Positions 34,019 to 43,515 of a DNA stretch of 64,000 bases are shown here, one piece after another. The notes under the pieces are model-generated. The model was not told the DNA's origin and ran no database searches. It was given only the letters and a program-made list of their open reading frames with translations. Both the position numbers and the translations under genes were made by a program. Within the stretch, counting starts at the first letter, position 1. Each line of letters opens with the position of its first letter. Origin of the DNA: Mesotoga sp. BH458_6_3_2_1 (lineage in GTDB: Bacteria > Thermotogota > Thermotogae > Petrotogales > Kosmotogaceae); NCBI RefSeq assembly GCF_003664995.1, contig NZ_JFHL01000007.1:1-64000 (forward strand), written 5' to 3'.

Positions 34019-35758
34019 CTAAAAGGATTCACTTAGTTTTTTAAACTTTTCTTCGATTAAATTGCGAAGAGCCACAAATGATCGAGGATATGAACTCACA
34101 TTCTGAATTGAAGGAATCAAATTGTCAGTTTTCTTTATCTCTTTCTTTTTTTCTGTCATTAGATAGTTAGTTGTACAGTCGGATGACGAAATGGATAGAA
34201 TGCTACACATATTCTGGCGGATCTTCTTCACATTGAGTAAATCTTTTTCGAGCGCATAGTTCATGCATACAGTGGAGTATTTCGCTAGGATCTTCAAGGC
34301 TTGTGTATGATTCGAGATGAGCATATGTTCAATCTTCTTTCTTTCCGGTTCTTTTGTAATAATCTGCTGTATTAGATCGAGCCGTTCTTGCTTGAATTCC
34401 TTCTTGAATCGAGGCAGTCCATCACTTCCTAGGCTATTTTCAAGTTCATCATTAACGTATGGCAGGAAGAAATCCTTGTCAACAACCACTATATATTGTA
34501 GGTGGAGTGCTGCAAGTAGGTAAAGTACGTACTTCAGATTACCAACGCCACGAAGATCAACGAAGCTTATTCTGTTTAGGTACGTCCTAATGGTAGGTTG
34601 ATTTGATACAAAATCTTTCAGAACATCCGCATCGCTTTCACTCTCTGCAATGATAACAAGATCAGAAAAGAAGAACTCGCTATTTCGATACCTATGAAAC
34701 TTTTCATATTTTTCGGCTTTAATATCGTGATTAGCGTAGAATTCCTCTTCAAGCTTGCTGGTAACTGACTTGAAGCCACGTTTTTTGTCTGCCGCTTTCC
34801 TTACCAAAACCAAGTCTTCATGACGGAGTTCATCGATAATGGTTGGAGAATGTGATGTGAAGATAATCTGTGCTTCCGAATCATGATTTCTTATGTCTCG
34901 AAGTTGGGAAACAAATTCTCTTTGTGCTTGTGGATGCAGATTTGATTCAGGTTCTTCGATTCCCAGAATTACATTCTTTTTTTCGGTTGACGCCAAATAT
35001 CTGTACAGTGCAATCACTAACATACTTTTGATACCAGTACCGCAGTCAGAAACATTGAATGAGTTAGAGTGATCAACAATCTTCAAACCAAGATCAAACA
35101 GTAACATAGAATAATCTAAAGTCTTTACGTAGTCAAGAGTAAGTTCATATGAGTGCTCAAGACAATAATACCTTTCAAGCTTCTTTGTAATGCTCGGGAA
35201 GTGTTTCTCTGCAAGTTCTTTAGCAGAAGCACGAACGGATGGTGATACTCTGTCCCGATTCTTTGTCCTCTTCCTAAACTCCTTTTCAATAACTCTTCTA
35301 AGTAGGGAGTTCTCTTTGGCTTCCATTTTCTCAGCGTCCCTTGAAGCTGGAATGAGCACAAAGGATATATCAGAGAAAATCCTAGCTCGTAGGTCTTCCT
35401 GTAAAGCTGCTAATCTTGTTCCAGTTGTAGCCCACTTATATTCAGCTTTCTTGTTATTTGGATTATATCTAAAACGTACCTTAAAGGAATCGAGGATTGA
35501 ATAGTTTTTATAGATCTGCGAGTTTGGTATATCCGTAAAAACAACTTCAATTATCGAGTTACTAGTTGGAGTATATGAGTGATTGCCATTTATCAAATTA
35601 TCTTTCTCCTCTTCGAAATTGAAGAATACGTTGAGCGCCCTAAGAATGCTTGACTTTCCAGAGTTGTTTTTTCCGACAATTGCACAAACATCGCCAAGAG
35701 TGAATTCACTTTTCTCGAAAGAACGGAATCTACGAATATAAATCTTTGCAATTTTCAC
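34019..35758 (-). CDS. OLD-family ATPase-TOPRIM nuclease
   Basis: From GTG 35758 the protein is 579 residues, the usual length of OLD nucleases. The N-terminal ATPase half has Walker A GKNNSGKSS, Walker B VILGIEEPESNLHP and H-loop FTSHSP. The C-terminal TOPRIM half has LVIIAESESDADVL (catalytic Glu) and YIVVVDKDFF (D-x-D). The start is set by GGAGTGG upstream; the frame to 35821 lacks one. OLD nucleases restrict phage DNA; class 2 members (GajA) work with a UvrD-like GajB, which is absent on both sides, so this looks like a stand-alone OLD nuclease. Confidence 0.85.
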   Translation of the reverse strand: MKIAKIYIRRFRSFEKSEFTLGDVCAIVGKNNSGKSSILRALNVFFNFEEEKDNLINGNHSYTPTSNSIIEVVFTDIPNSQIYKNYSILDSFKVRFRYNPNNKKAEYKWATTGTRLAALQEDLRARIFSDISFVLIPASRDAEKMEAKENSLLRRVIEKEFRKRTKNRDRVSPSVRASAKELAEKHFPSITKKLERYYCLEHSYELTLDYVKTLDYSMLLFDLGLKIVDHSNSFNVSDCGTGIKSMLVIALYRYLASTEKKNVILGIEEPESNLHPQAQREFVSQLRDIRNHDSEAQIIFTSHSPTIIDELRHEDLVLVRKAADKKRGFKSVTSKLEEEFYANHDIKAEKYEKFHRYRNSEFFFSDLVIIAESESDADVLKDFVSNQPTIRTYLNRISFVDLRGVGNLKYVLYLLAALHLQYIVVVDKDFFLPYVNDELENSLGSDGLPRFKKEFKQERLDLIQQIITKEPERKKIEHMLISNHTQALKILAKYSTVCMNYALEKDLLNVKKIRQNMCSILSISSSDCTTNYLMTEKKKEIKKTDNLIPSIQNVSSYPRSFVALRNLIEEKFKKLSESF

Positions 35759-35821
35759 AAACGCCACTCCTTCAGCAGGCTTTCGTCTAATCGAATCTGA
35801 TGATCTCTCAAAATTGCACAA

Positions 35822-36126
35822 AAAGCCTCGAATTTCTCACGCTTATTCCCCATAAAACTGATCTATCAATCAGAATATACACATTGACTTAATTTTACTA
35901 CTTTATCAACATAAAACAAAACTCAGCTGATTGGAAATGTTTTATTGGTTACTCATTAACTATTGACTATCTCTCCAAGATAATGGTATTGGTGATTCTG
36001 TTTCGTTAACTACATGCACATTAGCGCTTTTCAATGCGAAGATACTGAATCTACAGTCAAGTCACAAAGGAAATGTTCTTCACAAATTTTGGTGGGTGCG
36101 GAGGAGTTTAGAATAATAGAGCTTCG
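35822..36126. other. AT-rich intergenic stretch, nothing recognised
   Basis: No open frame of note and no repeats of families R1-R8. It probably contains the promoter of the OLD gene on the minus strand. Confidence 0.4.
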
Positions 36127-37092
36127 TCAGTCAAGCGAATACTGCGCAGAGAGAAGAAACAAGAGGACCCGGTCCGGTGAGTAAGGACCTGTTGAGCTTG
36201 ATGCAAGCAACTTGTTGTTGATTCGCGCAGTAACAGTCATATCCTTTCCCTTACTCTTTGTATAGACTCTAACTGTCAGATTGAAGCAGGCCTTATCCCA
36301 AGTTTCATCCAGCTCGATAACATGTACATGCGGGATTGTTCCCCTGATCTCCTGTCTGATCTTCGTGTTTGGGTACGACCTCTGAATGTCAATATACCCA
36401 CTGTAAGCTGTATCAAAGTCTCCTGTAACTGTAATCGAAAGAGTTCTTTTGGAAGCCATCTTTTCACTTGTGTGGATTCTTGCCTCGAGAGAGGTTTCAG
36501 GATTCTCATCCTCGCTCCAAATTCCGATTCGGTTGATCTTCGCATAGTGCTTAGCCTGTTCCATGTATTCATGAAGCTTTCCTTTGAAGTTAGTTTCAGG
36601 AACATAGTCACAGAGTCCATTCATAACCAGAAGGAGATTAGCAGATATCATTACTTCCGTACCTTCAAGCTCGTAAGGAAACCACAGATAGGACAGATAA
36701 TTGGAATCAGAATCGTATCTGAAAGCATCGAATGATAGAAAGACATCGCTATCTAGAAGTGCATTTTCCATTAGTGTAGTTGCTCTCTCCAAATAGGGAA
36801 TGAAGGGCGATTCTTCTCTTGGAAGTCTTACTCCAATTAGCCTCACTCTGGGATAGAACATCCCTATTGCAACATCCATGTGGGCAGCGTCATCTATCCT
36901 CTCTACCTTTCCTTCTTCCATTTCCCGAAAGGAAGCCTTTAGACTGACGAATTCCCTTGCATAAACGACTTCTTCTCCCGAGATGTCAAGAACAATGGGA
37001 GTGAGAGAAATCGCAAGAGATGCAAGCATTGAAGCAAAAACTATCAGGAAAGCCCTTGCAAACCGGGGGTGAAAAGCGACCGTAGAACTCAC
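36127..37092 (-). CDS. membrane-anchored SNase-like protein, catalytic residues apparently lost
   Basis: The 321-residue protein has one hydrophobic segment (about 12-36, FARAFLIVFASMLASLAISLTPIVL) acting as anchor or signal. A staphylococcal-nuclease-like OB fold follows: PRVRLIGVRLPREESPFIPYLERATTLMENALLDSDVFLSFD...YLSYLWFPYELEGTEVMISANLLLVMNGL. The Arg equivalent to SNase Arg35 is present (VRLIGV). The Asp40 and Glu43 positions (VDTPE in SNase) read VRLPR, so nuclease activity is doubtful. A C-terminal domain of about 130 residues looks like a beta sandwich. The GTG start overlaps the stop of the NERD gene by 4 bp, so the two proteins are probably co-translated and both sit at the membrane. 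Confidence 0.65.
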   Translation of the reverse strand: MSSTVAFHPRFARAFLIVFASMLASLAISLTPIVLDISGEEVVYAREFVSLKASFREMEEGKVERIDDAAHMDVAIGMFYPRVRLIGVRLPREESPFIPYLERATTLMENALLDSDVFLSFDAFRYDSDSNYLSYLWFPYELEGTEVMISANLLLVMNGLCDYVPETNFKGKLHEYMEQAKHYAKINRIGIWSEDENPETSLEARIHTSEKMASKRTLSITVTGDFDTAYSGYIDIQRSYPNTKIRQEIRGTIPHVHVIELDETWDKACFNLTVRVYTKSKGKDMTVTARINNKLLASSSTGPYSPDRVLLFLLSAQYSLD

Positions 37093-37796
37093 GATATCTT
37101 CGACCTCACATTATCTATGTGAGCACTCTTCGTGTAACTGTCGGCGTGAGTGAATCCCATTAACTTCACGTAGATCCTGTCGACCTGTTCAGGCTCAAAT
37201 ACATTCGGAGAACTCATCATGTCAAGCTTCACGTTTCTCAGTAGGCTGTCTCTCTTCATAACAAATACATTTGGCAAATTGACACTAAGCTTCTTCAAGG
37301 TGCAACGCTCACTGAAAACTATATAAGACCTGTATAGTTCTGGATTTCCCAGCCCGGTCGCATGCTTCAGAGCCGTTATGTGACCATTGTTTTGCCACAC
37401 TGGATTATAGAAGTGATTCTTCTGCTTGTTCTCCAGGACCTGAGTCCAGTTTCTTCCCTTTTCATCGCCAAAGATCCAGCCGCTGTAGTTCTTCGATTCA
37501 AAAACGTATATTCCGGTCTCAGCTATCATCAGAATATCTATCTCCGTAGTCGATCCATCCGACTTTGGAAGATAGACGTTCGTCAGCAGCCGGTGATGTC
37601 TTTCCAGTTTCTCGAGCCTGGAAGAGATAAGAAACTCGCCGTAGTTCCGCTTATCGAAAAGAATCTGCAGAAAGGAGTTCCCGCTCGCATCCTTATACGA
37701 AGATTTCCTGTACTTAAGATAGATGCTCAAAAGATAAAGAACTACGAAGCCAATTGCCAAAAGTACGATTGCAGAAAGAAACGCACTTAAGGTCAT
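37089..37796 (-). CDS. membrane-anchored NERD-domain protein
   Basis: The 235-residue protein has an N-terminal membrane helix (FLSAIVLLAIGFVVLYLLSIYL) and then a NERD domain: RNYGEFLISSRLEKL (Glu), TTEIDILMIAETGIYVFESKNYSGWIFG (Asp, then E-x-K of the nuclease core), followed by NPVWQNNGHI. NERD is a nuclease-related fold and all its acidic positions are present here. The start is supported by GGAGGT. It is the first gene of a two-gene unit with the SNase-like protein. Confidence 0.8.
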   Translation of the reverse strand: MTLSAFLSAIVLLAIGFVVLYLLSIYLKYRKSSYKDASGNSFLQILFDKRNYGEFLISSRLEKLERHHRLLTNVYLPKSDGSTTEIDILMIAETGIYVFESKNYSGWIFGDEKGRNWTQVLENKQKNHFYNPVWQNNGHITALKHATGLGNPELYRSYIVFSERCTLKKLSVNLPNVFVMKRDSLLRNVKLDMMSSPNVFEPEQVDRIYVKLMGFTHADSYTKSAHIDNVRSKIS

Positions 37797-37799
37797 TCA

Positions 37800-39770
37800 T
37801 TACCTCCCATGGGATACCCACAAAGACAATCGATACTCCATTCATACGAAAAAAATCGATTCGCTTAGTCGAGCAGATTCCCCAGAAGAAAAAAGAAAGA
37901 AAACCAACAACTGAATTCTACCATTTGAACTCTTGCAAACAACAATCGTCGCGGAAATTACTGTGATGTGGCAAATGGAGGAAATCTTAAAGGTCCATAC
38001 GGGATTTTTCTCTTCACAGAGAACCGTTGACGGCAGACCTGCTATGACTAACGAAAGTCTACGTTACCAGAATGAAAATAATCGAGTCTGTACCCAAAGG
38101 TCCGTTATCTTCTTTTCTCTTTGCATTGCCATCCTGAAAGAAAAACGAGGTTACGGCCATGTAAATAATGGAGTCTGTCCCGAAAAACTTCACGATAATT
38201 TGTCATGCTGAACTTGTTTCAGCATCCCGTTCTAAGAACCGCTGCACGCTAAAGAACGTGAACCCGCTGAACGCTGGGAAGAGCCTAGAAAGAGCATTAA
38301 CGAGACTTTGATTCGCTCACGAGAAAGCGAGAGCGAAAATAGGGACTGACGAGCTCCTAGCGTCTGTCCCATTTTTCGCGTTACAAAGCGAGATCCTGGC
38401 CAGAAGCGAGCCAGGATGACCCGAAACGGTATCATCCAATAATCGACCTTACCGTCATCCCGTAGTGCTCCTGTACGGGATCTGGTCTTGAAAACACGGC
38501 AAAAACCGAGATCCTGACCAGGAGCATTGTCAGGATGACGTTTAGGGTGCCATCTCGTTGAGCTTGCCCTGATTAGCCTGCCCTGAAGTGCTCCTGTTCA
38601 GGGTTCCTGTTCAGGACCTTTGCACGGGATCTCGTTCTTCTCATACGTCTCGCCCTCTCTCCTCTTCTCGTAGTTCTTAACCAAAAACCTGGACACCAAG
38701 TAACGGAACGAAGACCCGCTGGCACTCTCTCACGGATCTAGCTCTCTTCTCGGAGGACGGAGAACCGCTACGGCAAATCTGTTCTAATTGAGCGAATAAC
38801 AATATTACGAGAATGTAAATAATAGAGTCTGTCCCGAAAAACTCTACCTGTTCTAATTGAACGAAGAATTATATTGCAATAATGTAAATAATGGAGTCTG
38901 TCCCCAAAGATCCAGTTTCCTAACGTCTGTTCCATTCCTCACTCCATAGATCGAGTTCCTGGCCAGAAGCGCGCCAGATGACGTGAAGCGATGTCATCCC
39001 ACAGTCCCCCATACTGTCATCCCGTAGAGCCCGCCCCTGAATCCACTCACTTAGTCATCCCGTGATGCAACTGCACGGGATCTGGTCTTGAAAACACGGC
39101 ACGGATAGAGATCCTTGCCAGAAGCGCGAGGATGACGTGAAGCGATGTCATCCCACAGTCCCCGTACTGTCATCCCGTAGAGCCTGCAATGATAAGCGCC
39201 TCCTCTGTCATCCCGCAGTGTTCCTGTGCTGGATCTCGATCTTGCGAGACGCTGGACCCAACAATCTCAGATTTGGTTCTTCCGCTCTTCTCAAATAATG
39301 GAGAACCGTTGACGGCAGACCTCTCTGACTGACGAATGTCTATGTTACCGAAATGTAAATAATGGAGTCTGTCCCGAAAAACCTGCTCTGACTAACGAAA
39401 GGGTCACGGGATCTCATTCTTCTCGTCCTTATCGCCCTCTCTCTTTTCTCTCCGGTTCATTAAGTAAGAAGAAAGATGCTAGGCGTGAAGTGTCGAAGAA
39501 TCGTTTTCCCCAGCGTACAGCCTTCAGCGTTTGTTGTCCAAGCGGCTCTTTCCCCGCGAAGCGGGCATTGCGACCTGGCATGATCTTTGCCAGCCCTGCG
39601 TCCCGGGATGAACTTCCCGGCCCTGCGTCCGCCGATGATTTTCGGCGCCTTGCGTCTTGCAACTTCTAGTCGGAGGACGGAGAACCGGTGACTGCTGACG
39701 GCAAATCTGTTCGAAATGAATCAAGAACTATATTACAGGAATGTAAATAATGGAGTCTGTCCCGAAAAAT
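37800..39770. repeat. long repeat field rich in R4
   Basis: R4 copies or parts lie at 38018-38098, 38150-38188, 38753-38842, 38848-38905, 39297-39382 and 39663-39770. R1 lies at 38333-38380. R2 lies at 38454-38485, 38555-38630, 39053-39086 and 39207-39239, with mirror R2 at 38391-38421, 38510-38540, 38950-38980 and 39108-39137. An R3 chain lies at 39545-39660. No gene is seen in almost 2 kb. Confidence 0.7.
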
Positions 39771-39847
39771 CCTGTTGACGGCAGACCTCTCTGACTGACG
39801 AATGTCTATGTTACCGAAATGTAAATAATGGAGTCTGTCCCGAAAAA
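39771..39847 (+). repeat. R4 element abutting a truncated gene
   Basis: An R4 copy (GTTGACGGCAGACC ... GTCTGTCCCGAAAAA) ends at about 39847, where the reading frame of the truncated secreted-type protein begins without a start codon. Confidence 0.65.
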
Positions 39848-40936
39848 CAGGACCAGAAAACCCCTACCTCCGGGTCGTACATAAAATTCAATCCGGGAAC
39901 CGGAGAGAAGATAAGAAATCTGAATATCGTCTTCTTCAGAGAGAACCAGTCGACGAGTACGGGAACAGACAACGGTTTCCTGGACATCTCGGGTCTCGAG
40001 ACAGGTACATGGGGATACATGGCGAAGGTGGAGACACTTTCTCTTGAAGGAGTCAAGTTGTATCTTCTTGAGGGAACCGTAAGCGTTCCCGGAGCAAACA
40101 TTATTGAATTCTCAACCTTCACAGATCATGCAGACATTACTCTTATTGATGAAAACGGGCTGGAGTTATCTGATTCCAGTATCGTTGCGGCTAGATTCTT
40201 CCTCTTAGATTTCTATGATACTCAATCTACGACCTCTTACTCCGAAGTAAAAAAGCTCTATGGAAACATACCGACAATAGCCATGATTCATTTCATTGAG
40301 CTAGGCCAGGGAAGACACTGGTTCACAGAGAATCTACCTATGTCATCTGCATGCACATTGTCGCTTGAGAATTGTGCAACACTTAACTTCATTAGCAGCA
40401 TTGACCTATACGAAGCGATAGATCTCGGTATAAGTTTCAATTTCAGAAGCAAAGTATCGACGGAGTATCATACATCAGACTTCACAATACGGCTAATGCC
40501 CTGCGATACGGTTGGCTATCATTACGGGGTTTGCAGAAACGGAACATGCTACTATTCAAATCTCGAAGGCTTGCAGCTCACGTCAGGGCAAACAACGGAT
40601 ATGCATGTTCTTGAAGGACTACATATCGAAATTGACGGGATACCCGATGACGCAACCGCGGTAACCATGAACTCGGGAAACCAATGGCTCGGGGCTAGAC
40701 TTAAGGACGCATCAGGATGTCTTGAATGTCAGATTCCAGTAACCATCACACTGTACGATGCGTACGGAAGCATTATTCATCAAGTAGAAATCTGGAACTG
40801 GGATTTCGGTCATGAATTCAGCTTACCCTCGACAGGAAACTATGAACTTCTGATTTCCGCCCACCTTATAGAATTTCCGGATTCTGTGCTTGAAAACACC
40901 TATCTAGTACGGACTCTTCAAATCACTGCGGAATAG
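39848..40936 (+). pseudogene. 5'-truncated secreted or surface protein
   Basis: The frame is open from the end of the R4 element (TPTSGSYIKFNPGTGEKIRNLNIVFFRENQ...) through MAKVETLSLEGVKLYLLEGTVSV to ISAHLIEFPDSVLENTYLVRTLQITAE. No start codon with a ribosome binding site is visible before codon 58 (ATG 40019, itself poorly placed). The sequence is rich in beta strands with several Cys (GVCRNGTCYY, SGCLECQIP), typical of extracellular Ig-like or carbohydrate-binding modules. The N-terminal part, including any signal peptide, seems to have been lost at the repeat junction. A strong terminator follows. Function unknown. Confidence 0.6.
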
Positions 40937-40956
40937 AGCAATAAAAACTAACTCAA

Positions 40957-40981
40957 GGGGCGCGTGTAGGCGCCCCTTTTG
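40957..40981 (+). terminator. Rho-independent terminator
   Basis: GGGGCGC (40957-40963), a 6-base loop, GCGCCCC (40970-40976), then TTTTG. It lies 20 bp after the stop of the truncated surface-protein gene. Confidence 0.9.
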
Positions 40982-41010
40982 TTCAGAATATCTTCGTAAC
41001 AAAAATTATC

Positions 41011-41106
41011 TTGTCGGAGGACGGAGAACCGTTGACGGCAGACCTCTCTGACTGACGAATGTCTATGTTTCCGAAATGTAAATAATGGAGTCTGTCCCGA
41101 AAAACA
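41011..41106 (+). repeat. R4 element
   Basis: A complete copy in the same orientation as the one ending at 39847, so the truncated gene and its terminator lie between two direct R4 copies. From 41107 to 41238 nothing is seen. Confidence 0.7.
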
Positions 41107-41238
41107 TGAGCAAGTGTCCACGAAAAATATCGCTTTGCACATACAGCAACCTCCTAATAGTACTCCCTTGCTTGAATACTTTGCTCTTTTAGACTAGTAC
41201 TGATTCGCAAGCAGAAGCTTTTAGATAATCTAGCAAAT

Positions 41239-41925
41239 CTAGCACTTTTCGCAAATGTTCATCAATTTAACGGCTCCAGCGGTCTTCCAACCGCTTCTCA
41301 GAGCAAGTGCTTTAACTTGCTTACAATCAAACGGAATGCTTCGTTCTTTGAGTTCTTGGAGCTTCCTTTTTGCGAATTCTACATCTGATTTATTCGATAG
41401 ATTGTCACCTACGTTTACTATTTTCGTAATTTTACATATCGTATCAATTAGAACCTGATTAGCATTTATTGAGTTGCTCACAAGCTGTTCAGTTCCGTCA
41501 ACGCATATTGATTTGTAGTCCCAAGTGTATTTCCAGAAACTGACATCGCTGATCGTCCAAGGAACAACAACAACTGAAGATATGTATTCGCGTTTGTCAT
41601 CGAGTACAGCCAAGCTTTCCTCGCTAGTAAAAGCGGCAAGCACCGAATTGTTGATGGTCGTTAGCGAAAAGGTCCTTTGAGTAAGTAATCGTATTACAAA
41701 ATCAGTCTCGTCTATATAACAATAGCCCACTTTTCTGAGCTTATTGACAGCAAAAGCTCCAAGAAGCTTTTCAATCTCTCCGAAAAGATTGTCTTTCGTA
41801 TCCACATACAGAATCATTTCTTTCAATTCCTTGTCAGACGCGTTTTTCGCTGCAACTATGAATCCTAGTTTCAACCCTTCCGCGTGATCATTTATCAAGG
41901 TATCGTCTATGATACATCTGTCCAT
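41239..41925 (-). CDS. unknown protein encoded after dGTPase
   Basis: I do not recognise the family of this 228-residue protein. It is soluble, without membrane segments, has an alternating alpha/beta pattern, and ends in Cys-rich NICEKC. Notable stretches are MDRCIIDDTLINDH at the start and ISSVVVVPWTISDVSFWKYTWDYKSICVDG in the middle, where acidic and aromatic residues cluster. GGAGGAG lies immediately before the ATG. It follows the dGTPase gene by 33 bp on the same strand, so a functional link to nucleotide metabolism or phage defence is possible but unproven. Confidence 0.65.
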   Translation of the reverse strand: MDRCIIDDTLINDHAEGLKLGFIVAAKNASDKELKEMILYVDTKDNLFGEIEKLLGAFAVNKLRKVGYCYIDETDFVIRLLTQRTFSLTTINNSVLAAFTSEESLAVLDDKREYISSVVVVPWTISDVSFWKYTWDYKSICVDGTEQLVSNSINANQVLIDTICKITKIVNVGDNLSNKSDVEFAKRKLQELKERSIPFDCKQVKALALRSGWKTAGAVKLMNICEKC

Positions 41926-41958
41926 CTCCTCCTCCTTTGGTTTCTTGCTAATGAGTCC

Positions 41959-43068
41959 TCATCTCACGAACTCTATCGGCTTGGGCAATGTGATTTCTTC
42001 AAATGCTTTGAGAGCATAATCATCTGTCATACCCGCTATGTAATCAATAACAACTCTCAACGGACTGAATTGCCCTAATGGATATGCATTTTGCCTTCTT
42101 TCAATGTAGTCACCAATACGATTGATGAGCTTTCCATGGTCACCTCTATACAGTTCGAAAGCCATCTGATACTCGCCAACATGATGTACAAGATACTCGA
42201 AGAGCGTCTCAATTATTCTCTCTACGTATTCAATATACTTTGCTAACACTTCATGCTTATAGATCTTGTCATAGTTGAATCTCTTCAGTTTCGTTATCAA
42301 ATCAAACTTTTGATCAGAGAAACCGATTAGTTGATTTCTCAATGACCAATGGACCAAATCGTTCACGAGAGTATCAATTATTTCTCCGTTTTTGCCGCCA
42401 AGAGCGTCACGTATTGTCTCTGGGACATCCTCAATCTTGACTATATTGGCAGTAATTGCGTCCTCAATGTCGCGCCCTAGGTATGCTATCTTGTCGGCAA
42501 ATCTTACAGCACAACCTTCATAGGTCGTTGGAATTGTCCCCTTCTTCTGAATAGTATCAAGATCTTTCGGGGTTTCACATGGAGCAAGGCTACGGTCATC
42601 TTCTTCCCCGCAATGAGACACTATCCCGTCTCTGACAGCATAAGTTAGATTGAGGCCCTTGCCATCGTTTTCAATCCGATCCAATACTCTAAGGCTTTGG
42701 ACCTCATGAAAGAAACCCCCAGAACTGGACGCTAGTTCATTGAGTTTCTTCTCTCCCGCATGCCCAAATGGAGCATGGCCAATGTCATGGCCAAGCGCGA
42801 TCGCCTGCGCCATCTCTACGTCAAGTCCCAAAGCTTTGCATATTACTGAAGCTATAGTCGATACATGCAGCGAATGCTCAATTCGAGTGCACACATGATC
42901 GTTTTGAGGAGAGAAGAAAACCTGAGTCTTCTTTTTCATTCTTCTGAAGGCCATACAGTGGATAATCGCAGTTTGATCCCGGAAATACGGACCTCTAATG
43001 TCTTCTTCGCGCTTCTGAATCCTTGTCTTGTAGAAATCATCAGTCAAAGGATTTCGAAAACCAGCCAT
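41959..43068 (-). CDS. dgt: dGTP triphosphohydrolase (HD domain)
   Basis: The 369-residue dGTPase hydrolyses dGTP to deoxyguanosine and triphosphate. It opens MAGFRNPLTDDFYKTRIQKREEDIRGPYFRDQTAIIHCMAFRRMKKKTQVF. The HD metal site is formed by TRIEHSLHVSTI, IALGHDIGHAPFGHAGE (the HD pair) and a later Asp in VRFADKIAYLGRDIEDA. The start at 43068 has AGGGGG in the right place, unlike 43098. dGTPases serve housekeeping roles, and some deplete dNTPs during phage infection. Its position beside a defence island and with an unknown partner leaves both open. Confidence 0.88.
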   Translation of the reverse strand: MAGFRNPLTDDFYKTRIQKREEDIRGPYFRDQTAIIHCMAFRRMKKKTQVFFSPQNDHVCTRIEHSLHVSTIASVICKALGLDVEMAQAIALGHDIGHAPFGHAGEKKLNELASSSGGFFHEVQSLRVLDRIENDGKGLNLTYAVRDGIVSHCGEEDDRSLAPCETPKDLDTIQKKGTIPTTYEGCAVRFADKIAYLGRDIEDAITANIVKIEDVPETIRDALGGKNGEIIDTLVNDLVHWSLRNQLIGFSDQKFDLITKLKRFNYDKIYKHEVLAKYIEYVERIIETLFEYLVHHVGEYQMAFELYRGDHGKLINRIGDYIERRQNAYPLGQFSPLRVVIDYIAGMTDDYALKAFEEITLPKPIEFVR

Positions 43069-43069
43069 A

Positions 43070-43515
43070 CTTATCCCCCTTTTGTGCTGTGTTTTCAACT
43101 CCTCTATGTAGATTCAGAAATGATTCCCCAATCAAAACTCAAACAATTAACGAGAAAAAGTCCTGTTCTCAGCAGAACAACTACGTACAACTTGCCGCAC
43201 CGATGCATGACCTCTGTTTCCTCAACGGCCTTAAAACAGAAAATGCTCAAAACAAGAAAGAATATTGCAAAGCAATTCTATCACTATCACGCTTTGTTCA
43301 GAAAACAAGCTCAGAATTGAGATGATTATGAAAGCTTGGCTTTGGATTCAACTATGTACTCAGCGTTGGGAAACGCTTTTAGAACTATGTCTTCAAGCCT
43401 AGAACCAGTGCCCAAAGAACACCAAGAAGCTCTCATACACATCTAACTGTCAACCAAATATGTTCGAAAGAGCGTAAGGCTTGTCAGCATCCAACAGAAG
43501 ATTTCGAAGAGGCTT
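43070..43515. other. intergenic stretch, nothing recognised
   Basis: No conserved frame, repeat family member or clear terminator was seen between the dgt start and the flippase stop codon. Confidence 0.35.

Noticed and set aside
34019-35758. Gabija system
   Set aside because: The GajA-like OLD nuclease has no GajB (UvrD-like helicase) gene on either side.
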